This document shows, piece by piece, positions 8,996 through 18,014 of a stretch of DNA of 64,000 nt. Each line of letters opens with the position of its first letter. Within the stretch, counting starts at the first letter, position 1. Location: NCBI RefSeq assembly GCF_029846235.1, contig NZ_JARVWP010000004.1:372001-436000 (forward strand), read 5' to 3'. The notes under the pieces are model-generated. The model was not told the DNA's origin. It saw nothing but the letters and a program-made list of their open reading frames with translations, and ran no database searches. A program made the translations under genes and the position numbers. This DNA is from Bradyrhizobium sp. CER78 (lineage in GTDB: Bacteria; Pseudomonadota; Alphaproteobacteria; Rhizobiales; Xanthobacteraceae).

Positions 8996-9919
8996 CTAGC
9001 TGCCGATGATGTCGTCGACTTCGAGCGGCTTGTCGACCTGGCTGAACCATTCGGCCCGGTTGGCGGCGCGGCGGCGGCCGCGTTCGTCGAGCGGCAGCTT
9101 GAGCTGACGCAGCAGGCTCATCACCTCCTCGCGGGCGGTGACGTGGCCGAGGTTCGGGCGGGTGCCCAAAGTCGCCTCGTCGATCTCGTCGAGCGCCGTC
9201 AGCCCGCGGGGGAAGAATTCGCGATAGACCACCCGTTCGGCAAAGCCGTCGACCGCCCGGAACCCGAGCCGGAGCGACAGCTGCTTCAAGCCGTCGGCGA
9301 CCAGCTGCTTGTTGCGCGAGCCGAGCATCGACAGCCGGTTGCGCACCACGATCCAGTCGGTCGAGGCGCCGTCGAGCTGGCGGCGCTTGCGTCTAGTGTC
9401 GCGCACCATCTCGGCATAATGGCTCTCGCCGATCACCGAATAGGTCGCCGGATCGACGGTGCCCAGCACGTCGAAGTCGAGGAAGCTGTCGTTGATCGGC
9501 GTCACCAGCGTGTCGGCCATCGAATGCGCGAGCCGCATCAGGTAGCTGTCCGAGCCGGGGGTATCGATGACGATGAAATCATAGGCACGTTCGACCGCGC
9601 TCACGGCGGCCATGAACTGCTGGAACTCGGCGTTCTCGTTTTCCTCGATCTGCATCGTCTCGCCGTACTTGATGCAGTGGTGTGCGGGGAGTTCGAGATC
9701 GAGCCCGGAGCGGCGCGCCCAGGCCTGGCGATTGCTGATATAGCGGGTGAAGCTTTGCTGGCGGCAGTCGAGATCGATGGTGGCGACGCGCTGTCCGGCC
9801 TTCAGGAGCGCAACGGCGATATGCAGGGCGGTGGTCGACTTGCCCGAACCACCCTTCTCGTTGCCGAGCACCACGACATGTGCGGAGCCGGATTGACCCT
9901 GACTAGCCTGCACCAACAT
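8996..9919 (-). CDS. mipZ: Division-plane positioning ATPase MipZ
   Basis: A 307-residue ParA/MinD-superfamily ATPase. The deviant Walker A is in VLGNEKGGSGKSTTALHIAVAL (signature Lys and GKST), with FIVIDTPGSDSYLMRLAHSMAD as Walker B, and length and internal motifs (PINDSFLDFDVLG, WIVVRNRLSMLGSRNK) match MipZ of Caulobacter and relatives. There MipZ dimers bind DNA near the ParB-marked origins and inhibit FtsZ, placing the division site at midcell. Divergent from panC, an arrangement I associate with Bradyrhizobium-type genomes. Cytoplasmic and nucleoid-associated. Identification is strong. Confidence 0.93.
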   Translation of the reverse strand: MLVQASQGQSGSAHVVVLGNEKGGSGKSTTALHIAVALLKAGQRVATIDLDCRQQSFTRYISNRQAWARRSGLDLELPAHHCIKYGETMQIEENENAEFQQFMAAVSAVERAYDFIVIDTPGSDSYLMRLAHSMADTLVTPINDSFLDFDVLGTVDPATYSVIGESHYAEMVRDTRRKRRQLDGASTDWIVVRNRLSMLGSRNKQLVADGLKQLSLRLGFRAVDGFAERVVYREFFPRGLTALDEIDEATLGTRPNLGHVTAREEVMSLLRQLKLPLDERGRRRAANRAEWFSQVDKPLEVDDIIGS

Positions 9920-10193
9920 GATTCAATCCCCGCGATGATCTTCAAATCGTGCACGGCTGCGGTCAAGTGAAATGCATCACTGCGAGAGGAAATCAATTGC
10001 AGCCGACCTTAATGATGAATCGAACGAGCAGGCCGGCTGCGTCGATCGGCGGCACGAGGCCCGCGATCCATGCGCGTTCGAGATCGGGCAATGCTTGTAC
10101 GGCGGTTTGCCGATAGCGGTTCGGACTTGGTAAGCTGCGCTACCTGCCGAACACCAAACACCCCACCCGGATTGCCCCACGAGTCGAGACCAG

Positions 10194-11045
10194 ATGCCGA
10201 GAAATCCCACCGTTGTCCGTACCGTCCCCGCCCTGCGTCGCGCCGTCGACACCCTGCGCGCCAAGAAGGCGACCGTCGCGCTGGTCCCAACCATGGGTGC
10301 GCTCCATGACGGCCATGTGTCGCTGGTGCGGCTCGCCAAGCGCCGCGCCAAGCGGGTCGTTGTGTCGATCTTCGTCAACCCGACCCAGTTTGCGCCGACG
10401 GAAGATTTCGGTTCGTATCCGCGCACCTGGAAGGAAGACGTCGCCAAGCTTGCCGCCGAGGGCGTCGACCTGATCTGGCACCCCGAAGTGAAGGCGATGT
10501 ACCCCGACGGCTTCGCCACCCGAATCGTGCCGGAGGGACCGGCGACCGCCGGGCTCGAGGATCGCTTCCGGCCGCATTTCTTCGGCGGCGTCGCCACCGT
10601 GGTCGGCAAGCTGTTCACCCAGGTCCGGCCCGATGTTGCGATCTTCGGCGAGAAGGACTTTCAGCAGCTCCGGGTCGTGACCCAGATGGCCGCGGACCTC
10701 GACCTCGGCGTCAAGGTGATCGGATCCAAGACGGTGCGCGAACGCGACGGCCTCGCGATGTCCTCGCGCAACGTCTATCTCTCGCCGGAGGAACGGCGCG
10801 CGGCCCCCGCGCTCAACCGCGTGATGAAGGAAGCCGCAGGCCGCCTGCGCGCCGGCGAGGACACCGCAACCGCAATGGCCGCCGGCGCCGCTGACATCAC
10901 CAAGGCCGGCTTCGTACTGGATTATCTCGAGGTCCGCCACGCCGCCACCCTGGCGCCGATCGGATCGCTGAAGGACGGCCCGATGCGGATGCTGGTGGCG
11001 GCTAGGCTCGGCAGCACGCGCCTGATCGACAACATCGCGGTCTAG
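10194..11045 (+). CDS. panC: Pantoate--beta-alanine ligase
   Basis: A 283-residue cytoplasmic enzyme that makes pantothenate from pantoate, beta-alanine and ATP, the last step of vitamin B5 synthesis before coenzyme A. The nucleotidyl-transferase HIGH-like signature is seen in [18 protein letters not shown]. The substrate loop follows in [21 protein letters not shown], and the second ATP motif in [13 protein letters not shown]. Length is normal for the family. No panB or panD lies beside it, so the pathway is scattered. The gap to mipZ (about 270 bases) shows no other gene. Confidence 0.97.
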   Translation: MPRNPTVVRTVPALRRAVDTLRAKKATVALVPTMGALHDGHVSLVRLAKRRAKRVVVSIFVNPTQFAPTEDFGSYPRTWKEDVAKLAAEGVDLIWHPEVKAMYPDGFATRIVPEGPATAGLEDRFRPHFFGGVATVVGKLFTQVRPDVAIFGEKDFQQLRVVTQMAADLDLGVKVIGSKTVRERDGLAMSSRNVYLSPEERRAAPALNRVMKEAAGRLRAGEDTATAMAAGAADITKAGFVLDYLEVRHAATLAPIGSLKDGPMRMLVAARLGSTRLIDNIAV

Positions 11046-11190
11046 ACCGGGATCCGTAAAGTGTGATGCGGTTCACGCGCAGACAGGCTGCGAACCTGTA
11101 ATGAAGGCCCGGGCCTCATCTGCGCGGCCGGGTCGTGCTTGCGCCACGCTCGCGACGCAGGGATGATCGCGCCTTTCACAGGCGGTCGGA

Positions 11191-11937
11191 ATGAGCAGGT
11201 ATTTCAGGCAAGGCATTCTTCTCGGCATCGCGCTATTGGCCGCTGGCCCGGCGCAGGCGCAGACCCGGCCGCCGGTCGGCGGGGTTAATTCGGTGCCCGG
11301 CGCGATGATCTTCTATGTTGCGCATGGTGGGTCCGATGCCTGCGGCCCAGGCTGCTCGGACTGGATCGCGGCCGAAGGCTCCGTGCAGTGGGACACCTAC
11401 AAGCGCCTGCTGGCGATCCTCGACCGGCAGAACGGCCGCAAGCTCCCGGTGGTGATCAACATCAAGGGGAACTCCAACCTCAACGTCGCCGCCAGCCTCG
11501 GCCGCATCCTGCGCGATCGCAGCATCGATGCCGTGGTCGCGGCGACCGAGGTCGAGGCCTGCAGCGGAAAATCCGAGGAGGAATGCTTCGCCCTCAAGCG
11601 GCCCGGCGGCCCGCTGGATGCGAAGGAGAAGCTGTCCGGCATCGCCTGCGATTTCGCCTGCGTGCTGATGCTGTCGGGCGGCGTGCACCGCAGCCTGCTG
11701 GCGGGCAGCCACGTCGTGCTGAGCGGCATGGCGATCCAGAACCGGCTCGCGCCCAACGTCTCGGCCGAGCATCGCGAGAGCCTGACCTCGATCTTCACCG
11801 ACCAGTTCCGGCGCTATCTCGGCGAGATGGGAATAGATCACGCGCTGCTCGATGTCGCCGTCAGCAATGCCGGCGGCGGCCGCTATGTCGAGATTCCGGC
11901 GTCCGAATGGAGCCGGCTGCATCTCGTCACTCAGTAA
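11191..11937 (+). CDS. Secreted hypothetical protein, possibly ClpP/crotonase-like (COG3904-type)
   Basis: A 248-residue protein with a classical signal peptide (LLGIALLAAGPAQAQ, cleavage after AQA). The mature part resembles predicted periplasmic proteins of the COG3904 kind. It has KLPVVINIKGNSNLNVAASLGRILRD, then a Cys-rich stretch (ACSGKSEEEC, ACDFAC) and LMLSGGVHRSLLAGSHV, a layout recalling ClpP/crotonase folds where a Ser/Gly loop lies after beta strands. The even number of cysteines fits disulphides in the periplasm. Function is unknown; the fold assignment is tentative. Confidence 0.7.
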   Translation: MSRYFRQGILLGIALLAAGPAQAQTRPPVGGVNSVPGAMIFYVAHGGSDACGPGCSDWIAAEGSVQWDTYKRLLAILDRQNGRKLPVVINIKGNSNLNVAASLGRILRDRSIDAVVAATEVEACSGKSEEECFALKRPGGPLDAKEKLSGIACDFACVLMLSGGVHRSLLAGSHVVLSGMAIQNRLAPNVSAEHRESLTSIFTDQFRRYLGEMGIDHALLDVAVSNAGGGRYVEIPASEWSRLHLVTQ

Positions 11938-11972
11938 TTGCTCACAGCAATCCGATTGCTCAGAGCAATCCG
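11937..11972. repeat. Two tandem 18-bp palindromic units between convergent genes
   Basis: Two near-identical 18-base units, ATTGCTCACAGCAATCCG and ATTGCTCAGAGCAATCCG, lie head to tail. The second contains ATTGCTC-A-GAGCAAT, a perfect 7-bp-arm palindrome. They begin on the last base of the upstream stop codon and run into the 3' end of the convergent DUF1489 gene. They may serve as a compact bidirectional terminator, although there is no T-run. Confidence 0.5.
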
Positions 11973-12400
11973 AGGTCGCGCAGCTCGCGGCGCATCGGCT
12001 CCGGCATCGACGCCACGCTCGCCGCGCTCGACTTGGTGAGATCTGATGGCGCGGAGTCCGCGGTCAGATAGCGCCAGCCCTGGAACGGCCGCATCGGCCG
12101 CGGCGAGACGGCGATCACCTTGGGCTGCATCACGATGCGGCAGCGCCCGATGCCGTCCTTGTCGCGGAACGGCTCGATCGCGATGATCTTCTCGCGCGCC
12201 GCGATCTCGCCGCGGATCACCCAGTACAGCGAGCCGCCGGCGAGGATCTCCTCCTCGCGCTTCGGCGTCATCCGCGTGATGTGGACGTGACGGAGCGGCA
12301 GGCCCTTTTTCTTGGCGGTCGCCATCCGTTCGGCGACCCAGCCCTTGAGTTCCTTGACCGAGTCGCAACCGACGGCGAGCTTGATGAGATGAAGCGGCAT
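11960..12400 (-). CDS. DUF1489 family protein
   Basis: A 146-residue cytoplasmic protein beginning MPLHLIKLAVGCDSVKEL, the conserved opening of DUF1489. This family is nearly confined to alphaproteobacteria and usually present in single copy. Further conserved parts are HVHITRMTPKREEEILAGGSLYWVIRGE and MRPFQGWRYL. No catalytic motif is known. The last four codons run into a pair of 18-base repeats shared with the convergent gene's end. Role unknown, but broad conservation suggests a core function. Confidence 0.88.
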   Translation of the reverse strand: MPLHLIKLAVGCDSVKELKGWVAERMATAKKKGLPLRHVHITRMTPKREEEILAGGSLYWVIRGEIAAREKIIAIEPFRDKDGIGRCRIVMQPKVIAVSPRPMRPFQGWRYLTADSAPSDLTKSSAASVASMPEPMRRELRDLGLL

Positions 12401-12530
12401 ACGGCGGATGTAGCGGCCGGCGCGCGCTTTGGAAAGGGAGCGATCGAAGCGGCAGTGGATATCGGGATTAGCGCCGGGAACAATGCAATGACGGCGGCTC
12501 AGGCCGCCGTCATCACGCGCAGGCCCGCGC

Positions 12531-13472
12531 TTAGTCCTGGCTCGCGGCCGCCGGCGCGCTTGCCGCGGCCGGGGATGCCGCCGGCGCCGGCGCCGGGGCG
12601 ATCTGGACCGGACGCTTCGCGGCAGGCGGCCGCTTCGGGGCAGCGGGCGGCGCGGCGGCAGCGCGCGCGGCCGGCGCCGCAGCCGACGGCTTCGCCGGTA
12701 CGGGCGTCATGATGCTGACCGGCGGGGTGTCCGCCGAGCTTGGAAACTCCGCATTGGTCGGCTTGCCCGTGGGCATCGACGGCGGCAGCGCCGCGACCAG
12801 GCCGGCAGCAGACGGCTGGGCGGCCATGGCAGTCGCGTTCCAGGACGACGCGTAGCGCGTGACCAGGTTCTCGTAGGTCCGATCGTTCATGTTGGCGACG
12901 ATCTGATGGTTGTCGCCGAGCGAGCGGAATGCGGGGCACGCCGTCGGCGTGCAGTGGTCGCGCGCCATCAGCGCATACGCCACCAGGCCGTACCGGTCGT
13001 GCTCGATGGCGCGGCGCAGCGCCTGCAACTCGGTGGTCGAATTGCGCTCCGCGGTTGCGAGGTCGCCGAGCGCCGTCAGTCGCGAGATCTGCGCCGCCGC
13101 GTAGCTGACCGCCGCCGCGGCCGTATCGGACGACCCGAACAGCACCTTCTCGCAGGCATTGAGAACGGCGTCTCCGGCGAGGTCGTCGACGCAGGCCAGC
13201 GCCGGCACCGTCTGGCTGGTCAATTGCGCGGTGCGAGTCTCGCTTGGCGCCGCCGCCTGCCCGCCCGGCCCGAAGCCGCGGATCGTCGCGGCGACCGCGA
13301 CCGCGATCGACAGCAGCGTGATGACGGTCAGCGCGCCGTTGGCGACGGATTTTTCCGCGCGCAGCAGCGTGACCAGAACAACGATCCCAAAGAACCCCGC
13401 GGCGGCCAGCGTCAGCCACATCGGGAAGGTCGGTGAGCGCCAGATCTGATCCAGCGAGGAAGCCCAATTCAT
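12531..13472 (-). CDS. Membrane-anchored hypothetical protein with Ala/Pro-rich tail
   Basis: A 313-residue protein. Two helices near the N-terminus (about residues 17-37 and 46-63) anchor it. The central region (about residues 85-215) has conserved-looking cysteines (ALACVDDLAGDAVLNACEKVLFG and DHCTPTACPAF) likely to form periplasmic disulphides. The last 80 residues are Ala/Pro/Lys low-complexity sequence (PAPAPAASPAAASAPA), probably a flexible linker across the envelope. No enzymatic family recognised. It stands alone. The Pro-rich tail makes exact homology calls unreliable. Confidence 0.72.
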   Translation of the reverse strand: MNWASSLDQIWRSPTFPMWLTLAAAGFFGIVVLVTLLRAEKSVANGALTVITLLSIAVAVAATIRGFGPGGQAAAPSETRTAQLTSQTVPALACVDDLAGDAVLNACEKVLFGSSDTAAAAVSYAAAQISRLTALGDLATAERNSTTELQALRRAIEHDRYGLVAYALMARDHCTPTACPAFRSLGDNHQIVANMNDRTYENLVTRYASSWNATAMAAQPSAAGLVAALPPSMPTGKPTNAEFPSSADTPPVSIMTPVPAKPSAAAPAARAAAAPPAAPKRPPAAKRPVQIAPAPAPAASPAAASAPAAASQD

Positions 13473-13625
13473 GCGCGATGTCCCTCAACGCAGCGTAAGC
13501 ACAATCGGCGACGGCCAACGTCGCCACCCCGACGTCCAACCTTCAGCACAATGGGTCTGCGAACAGGGCCTTTTGACGGCGGCGGCGGGAAACCCGCTCC
13601 AGCTGCCGGCTTGCGCACAACTCGT

Positions 13626-13829
13626 TCAGGACAGCGCGAGCTGGCTCTCCTTGGCCACCCGTTCGAAAGCTTCGGTCGAGCTCTTGATGCGGTACTGGCA
13701 GTCGTCCCCCTCGGTCGGCAGCAGGCGGATCACCTCATAGGTGCCGCTCGCAGCGGGGCGCGCCACGTTGCTGGCCGTGAAATAGACGATCTCGCCAATC
13801 GAGTACTTGTGCTTCAACGCCCTCTCCAT
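13626..13829 (-). CDS. Conserved small hypothetical protein (67 aa)
   Basis: A 67-residue soluble protein, MERALKHKYSIGEIVYFT at its start and then GTYEVIRLLPTEGDDCQYRIKS. The pattern (short beta strands, IGEIVYF, CQYRIKS) looks like a small SH3- or Tudor-like barrel. I believe close relatives are common in Bradyrhizobium, which supports a real gene over chance. No catalytic residues evident. Monocistronic. Confidence 0.62.
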   Translation of the reverse strand: MERALKHKYSIGEIVYFTASNVARPAASGTYEVIRLLPTEGDDCQYRIKSSTEAFERVAKESQLALS

Positions 13830-14047
13830 TTTCTTAGAGATTGCTGGCCGAGCTGACAGTCCCGATAGCTCTGGCCGGCATTTTGAGAACCCTGCGGCAA
13901 GCTAGCACATCGCCCTGCCCCAAATCCAGCAAGATTGGGGCATGGCGAACGCGCTATTTTTGCAGGTTTTTCAGGGTGATAGACAGCAATTTACGTGCCA
14001 GCCGGAAATTGCCGCCCGGGCCTCGGCGGGAACCCGGTTCCACCGGC

Positions 14048-14416
14048 TCAGGCCGTGTGCGGCAGCTTGCCGTTCGGGCTCGCGCTATCGACCGCACCCG
14101 GAAGCTGCTGGGCCAGCACCTGGGACAGCTGGTCGACCGGGATGTTGAACCTGGCGGCGAGTTGCTTGACCGTGTCGCTGCCCAGCACCTGCTGGAGCTG
14201 CTCGGCCGTGATCGGCAGGTTCTGGCCGGTGCCGATCCAGGACTTGACCTGCTCGCCGAGGCCGGCCTGCTCGAGCTTGGCCACGATCGCGGACAAGCCG
14301 CCCTGCCCGCCGTTGCCCATCACCTCGCCGAGCACGACGGGGATCACGGCCGCGCCGAGCTGGCCGAGCATGCCCTTCAGCTCCGGCGAATTCTCCAGGG
14401 AATCCAGAATGCCCAT
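14048..14416 (-). CDS. YidB family protein (DUF937)
   Basis: A 122-residue protein matching YidB/DUF937. It opens MGILDSLENSPELKG, then has a Gly-rich hydrophobic stretch (GLSAIVAKLEQAGLGEQVKSWIGTGQN) and the family signature LPITAEQLQQVLGSDTVKQLAARFNIP. The family is widespread, acidic and of unknown function; a role in envelope or membrane homeostasis has been suggested from its yidABCD-type naming, but the gene is not near yidC here. Monocistronic, with about 200 bases of unassigned sequence downstream. Confidence 0.85.
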   Translation of the reverse strand: MGILDSLENSPELKGMLGQLGAAVIPVVLGEVMGNGGQGGLSAIVAKLEQAGLGEQVKSWIGTGQNLPITAEQLQQVLGSDTVKQLAARFNIPVDQLSQVLAQQLPGAVDSASPNGKLPHTA

Positions 14417-14528
14417 GGTCTAAGTCCTTTCACGACTTGCGAAACCAGCCTGTCGGATTCGACGCCTTCGGCCCCGCGGCGTCAAGCCGCGATCTTTGTG
14501 AGTGCTGTCACAATTCGGAAGTGCAGCG

Positions 14529-15182
14529 TCAGGCGTCCTCGAATCGGTCGATCCGCAGCGTCTCGGCAAGGCCATCACGGGTCCACTCCTGGAACGCCGG
14601 CAGCTGCATCATGGCATCGACATAATGCTGCGCCTCCGCCTTCACCGGGATCGCGTAGGTGCGGAAGCGATGCACCACGGGGGCGTACATCGCGTCCGCG
14701 CCCGTGAATGCCCCGAACAGGAACGGGCCCTGCTTGCCGTAGCGCGCGTGGCAATCGGCCCAGATGTCCTGGATCCTGGTCACATTGGCCTTTGCATCGT
14801 CCGACAGCGCGATGGCACGGATCGGCCGGTGCAGGTTCATGCCGCATTCGCTGCGCAGCGGCACGAAGCCGGAATGCATCTCCGCCGAGATCGCGCGAGC
14901 GTGCGCGCGCGCAGCGCGATCGGCCGGCCACAGCTTCGCCTCGGGAAACCTCTCGGCGAGATATTCGATGATCGCCAGCGAATCCCACACCGTGAGGTCG
15001 CCATCGATCAGCGTCGGCACCTTGCCGGCCTTGCTGAAAGAGAGGATGCGGTCCTTGTCGGCCTGGTCCGTGTAGAGCGGGACGAAGACCTCTTCGAACG
15101 GGATGTTGTTGGCGCGCAGCGCCAGCCATGGCCGCATCGACCATGACGAATAGTTCTTGTTGCCGATGACGAGCTTGAGCAT
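14529..15182 (-). CDS. Glutathione S-transferase family protein
   Basis: The start at MLKLVIGNKNYSSWSMRPWLAL was chosen because it coincides with the first beta strand of the thioredoxin-like domain. The frame's 14-residue extension is not family-like. Residues 1-80 hold the glutathione-binding half, with Ser of NYSSWS in the catalytic region and VPTLIDGDLTVWDSLAIIEYLAE as the cis-Pro/SNAIL-like signature. The remainder is the all-helical C-terminal domain (217 residues total). Substrate unknown. Cytosolic; next to the divergent DUF599 gene. Confidence 0.9.
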   Translation of the reverse strand: MLKLVIGNKNYSSWSMRPWLALRANNIPFEEVFVPLYTDQADKDRILSFSKAGKVPTLIDGDLTVWDSLAIIEYLAERFPEAKLWPADRAARAHARAISAEMHSGFVPLRSECGMNLHRPIRAIALSDDAKANVTRIQDIWADCHARYGKQGPFLFGAFTGADAMYAPVVHRFRTYAIPVKAEAQHYVDAMMQLPAFQEWTRDGLAETLRIDRFEDA

Positions 15183-15304
15183 GTCCGGGGAATCCTGTTG
15201 CTCGCATAGTTTGCCATAGTGCATTGCACGCGTTCAACCTGTACATGACGCGGGATGCAACGCGGCGCGGATTGGCGCACCGCGCGTTCACGAAGGAAGG
15301 CACC

Positions 15305-15982
15305 ATGACCGGCTATTGGGTCGACATCCTAGCGGTCAGCTTCTTTGCGCTGGAATGGCTGGTCTATGCCATCACGCTGGAGCACACCGCCTATGGGCGC
15401 GACAGCCTGTCGGCGCGGATGCACGTCTATCGCGAGATCTGGGTGCGGAACCTGCTCCACCGCGACGCGCGGATGGTCGACATGCAGATCATGGCGAGCT
15501 TGCAGAACGGCACCGCGTTCTTCGCCTCGACCAGCCTGATCGCGATCGGCGGCGCGCTGGCGCTGTTGCGCGCCACCAACGACGCGCTCGCGGTGCTCGG
15601 TGCGCTGCCGGTCAACCTGACGCCCTCGCCCGCGCTCTGGGAGGTCAAGTGCATCGGCTTGATCCTGATCTTCATCTACACCTTCTTCAAATTCGCCTGG
15701 GCCTATCGCCTGTTCAACTATGTCGCGATCCTGTTCGGCGCGATGCCGCCGGCTGGCCAGCGCGATACGCCCGAGGCGGAGGCCCATGTGATCCGCACCA
15801 CGCGGCTGTTCGAAACCGCGGGCCGGCATTTCAACCGCGGTCAGCGCGCGTTCTTCTTCGCGCTCGGCTATCTCGGCTGGTTCGTCAGCCCGTGGGTGCT
15901 GTTCGTCACCACCGCCGCGGTCGTGATCGTAATCTGGCACCGGCAGTTCGCCTCCAACGCCTGGCAGGCGATGGGAAGCTGA
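15305..15982 (+). CDS. DUF599 family membrane protein
   Basis: The ATG was chosen because GAAGGAAGG precedes it closely and the protein then begins with a membrane segment (WVDILAVSFFALEWLVYAITLEH). The 225-residue product has about four helices: near residues 6-24, 70-90, 112-133 and 185-212. It contains the DUF599 hallmarks: WVRNLLHRDARMVDMQIMASLQNGTAFFASTSLIAIG, then FKFAWAYRLFNYVAILFGAMP and FETAGRHFNRGQRAFFFALGYLGW. Function of the family is unknown. A palindromic repeat follows its stop codon. Confidence 0.85.
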   Translation: MTGYWVDILAVSFFALEWLVYAITLEHTAYGRDSLSARMHVYREIWVRNLLHRDARMVDMQIMASLQNGTAFFASTSLIAIGGALALLRATNDALAVLGALPVNLTPSPALWEVKCIGLILIFIYTFFKFAWAYRLFNYVAILFGAMPPAGQRDTPEAEAHVIRTTRLFETAGRHFNRGQRAFFFALGYLGWFVSPWVLFVTTAAVVIVIWHRQFASNAWQAMGS

Positions 15983-15993
15983 ACAAGCCGCCT

Positions 15994-16076
15994 GTCATTG
16001 CGAGGAGCGAAGCGACGAAGCAATCCATCTATCCGTTTCGCGGAGGCATGGATTGCTTCGCTTCGCTCGCAATGAC
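15994..16076. repeat. Palindromic intergenic repeat (Bradyrhizobium-type)
   Basis: The left arm GTCATTGCGAGGAGCGAAGC is answered at the right by GCTTCGCTCGCAATGAC, and the inner arms GAAGCAATCCAT and ATGGATTGCTTC also pair. Transcribed, it would fold into a long hairpin. It lies between two convergent genes. Repeats with this exact core are dispersed through many alphaproteobacterial genomes. Confidence 0.85.
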
Positions 16077-16084
16077 GCCTCCAC

Positions 16085-16969
16085 TCACGACGCGAAATCG
16101 CGCGGCGTGAAATCGAGGTCGAGCACCTTCCATTCGCCGTAGCGATCGCGCGGCAGCATCGCATAGGGCTGGCAGGTTTGCAGCGCGTCGGTTGCGCTCT
16201 TGAGCAGCAGCGGACCCTTTTCCGATGCGGTGGCTTCGATCAGCAAAGGCGATGCGGCGAGCTTGCCGTCGGGCTTCATGAACACCCGAAGCTTGATCTT
16301 GACGTCATCGCTCGTGCTCAACGTCGCCGGAAGCTTCATGCAGGTCTTCAGATGGCGGCGGAATTCGGCGACCACGCTGGAGCCGACGTCGGCCTGCTCG
16401 GTGGCCGCGGCGTCGAAATTATCCTTGCCGGGGCCCGGACCGGACGGCGCTTCGGCCGGCGGCTTCACGGAGATGTCGGGCGGCAAGCCAAGCATGACAT
16501 TGTATTTGACGGACAGGTCCGGCTCCGGCTGCGTATACGCAGGCGGTGACGCCGCCGCCTGTTGCTGCGGCACCGGCGGCGTCTGAGACGCGGGCGGCTC
16601 TACCGCAGCATGTTGCGGAGCCGGGCTGGGCTTGGGCGCCGGTGTCGCCTGCTTCTGCGCGGGCTGCTGCGGCTGCGGTGGGGGCGCTTGCGCTGCCGGC
16701 TCGGGCTTGGCGGTGTCCACCGGCTTGTCGAGTGACGGCAACTGCAATTCGGGCGTCGGCGATGGGCTCGGAACCGGATCGGGTTCGGGCTTGATCTCCG
16801 CCTTAATCTCCGCCTTGGCGACCTCCTGCGGCGTCACGATCTCGACCGGCACCGTGTCAGCGGCGACGGGATCGAACTGATGGACCTCCGAATAAAGGAA
16901 AATCAGCGCGAGCAGCATCAGGTGCACGAACACCGACGCCATCATATCCGCGTTTGGCCGAAACTTCAT
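16085..16969 (-). CDS. TonB/TolA-like envelope-spanning protein
   Basis: A 294-residue protein with a single N-terminal transmembrane helix (MMASVFVHLMLLALIFLYSEV). A long Pro/Ala/Lys/Glu-rich stretch follows (about residues 50-150, with EPDPVPSPSPTPELQ and PQPQQPAQK), and then a globular C-terminal domain (about residues 195-290: VVAEFRRHLKTCMKLPATLSTSDDVKIKLRVFMKPDGKL). This inner-membrane anchor, extended spacer and small C-terminal domain is the TolA/TonB plan. A Tol-Pal or TonB operon is not adjacent. Partner unknown; an energy-transducing or structural role is inferred. Confidence 0.75.
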   Translation of the reverse strand: MKFRPNADMMASVFVHLMLLALIFLYSEVHQFDPVAADTVPVEIVTPQEVAKAEIKAEIKPEPDPVPSPSPTPELQLPSLDKPVDTAKPEPAAQAPPPQPQQPAQKQATPAPKPSPAPQHAAVEPPASQTPPVPQQQAAASPPAYTQPEPDLSVKYNVMLGLPPDISVKPPAEAPSGPGPGKDNFDAAATEQADVGSSVVAEFRRHLKTCMKLPATLSTSDDVKIKLRVFMKPDGKLAASPLLIEATASEKGPLLLKSATDALQTCQPYAMLPRDRYGEWKVLDLDFTPRDFAS

Positions 16970-17155
16970 CCCGCTCGATCACATCGGTGTCGTCTCCCCA
17001 CCGGCTACAATACCGGCTGGAACCCGCCTGCCTCAATCCCCCATTCGCGATCCAAAACCGCGATCCGCCCGCGGGCAATAGCACGATCCGGACCGGTGCC
17101 TAGCCATTTTCCGCGACGCGATGCTCAGGCCAGGATCCGATGGGCCATCAGGCCG

Positions 17156-17941
17156 TCAGCGCGCCGCCGTGCTCCCCATCGCCGTAATCTCGCGCATGTC
17201 CTCATCCGACAGCTCGAAATCGAAGATGTCGATATTTTCCTGGAGCCGCTCGAGCTTCGAAGTGCGCGGGATCGCCGAGACATTCTGCTGCACCAACCAG
17301 CGCAGGCAGATCTGGGCAGCCGTCTTGCGATAGCGGTCGCCGATCCGCGCCAGCGCACGGTCGCCCTTGGCGCGCCCTTTCGCGATCGGGCTGTAGGCGA
17401 CGAACGCCATGCCATGGCGTATACAGGCCTCGATCACATCGGCCTGGCCGAGATAGGGATGGTACTCGACCTGATCGCAGGCGAGCGGTTCGGGACACGC
17501 CGCAACTGCCTCCTCGATCTGCGCCTCGTTGAAGTTCGAGAGCCCGATATGCCGCGCCAGTCCGGCCTGCTTGACCCGCGCCAGCGCACCGAGCGTCTCG
17601 GTAAGCGGCACGTGCGGATTGGGCCAGTGCAACAGCAACAGATCGACCTCGGTCAAACGCAGCCGCGCCAGGCTCTCCTTGGCGGAACGTTCGAGATCCT
17701 TCGCCATGAAATGCGTGGTCCAGACCTTGGTGGTCACGAACACATCGTTGCGCTTGATGCCGGAAGCGCGCAGCCCCTCGCCGACCTCGCGCTCATTGTC
17801 GTAGATCTGCGCGGTGTCGATGTGCCGGTAACCCAGACGCAGCGCCTGCTCGACGATGCGGGCGCAGGTTCGCCCGCGCAGCTCCCATGTACCGAGCCCG
17901 ATTGCGGGGATTCTTGCGCCGTTGCCTTCGACGACATGCAT
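17156..17941 (-). CDS. Aldo/keto reductase
   Basis: A 261-residue NADPH-dependent oxidoreductase of the AKR superfamily. The catalytic tetrad is visible: Asp and Tyr in GYRHIDTAQIYDNEREVG, Lys in VFVTTKVW and His in DLLLLHWPNP. The coenzyme motif IPRTSKLERLQENIDIFDFELS closes the barrel. Its length is typical of prokaryotic 2,5-diketogluconate-reductase-like members. Likely a cytosolic carbonyl-detoxifying enzyme; substrate not predictable. Monocistronic, convergent with nothing close by. Confidence 0.92.
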   Translation of the reverse strand: MHVVEGNGARIPAIGLGTWELRGRTCARIVEQALRLGYRHIDTAQIYDNEREVGEGLRASGIKRNDVFVTTKVWTTHFMAKDLERSAKESLARLRLTEVDLLLLHWPNPHVPLTETLGALARVKQAGLARHIGLSNFNEAQIEEAVAACPEPLACDQVEYHPYLGQADVIEACIRHGMAFVAYSPIAKGRAKGDRALARIGDRYRKTAAQICLRWLVQQNVSAIPRTSKLERLQENIDIFDFELSDEDMREITAMGSTAAR

Positions 17942-18014
17942 CCGCCCATTATGCGCCCATGCCGATGACCTGCCAACTGACGTGTCGGTTCCACGACGGA
18001 CGGTGGCAAGCCGC

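Noticed and set aside
8431..9009. 192-codon plus-strand frame
   Set aside because: It runs antisense through the AraC remnant and has no protein-like features.
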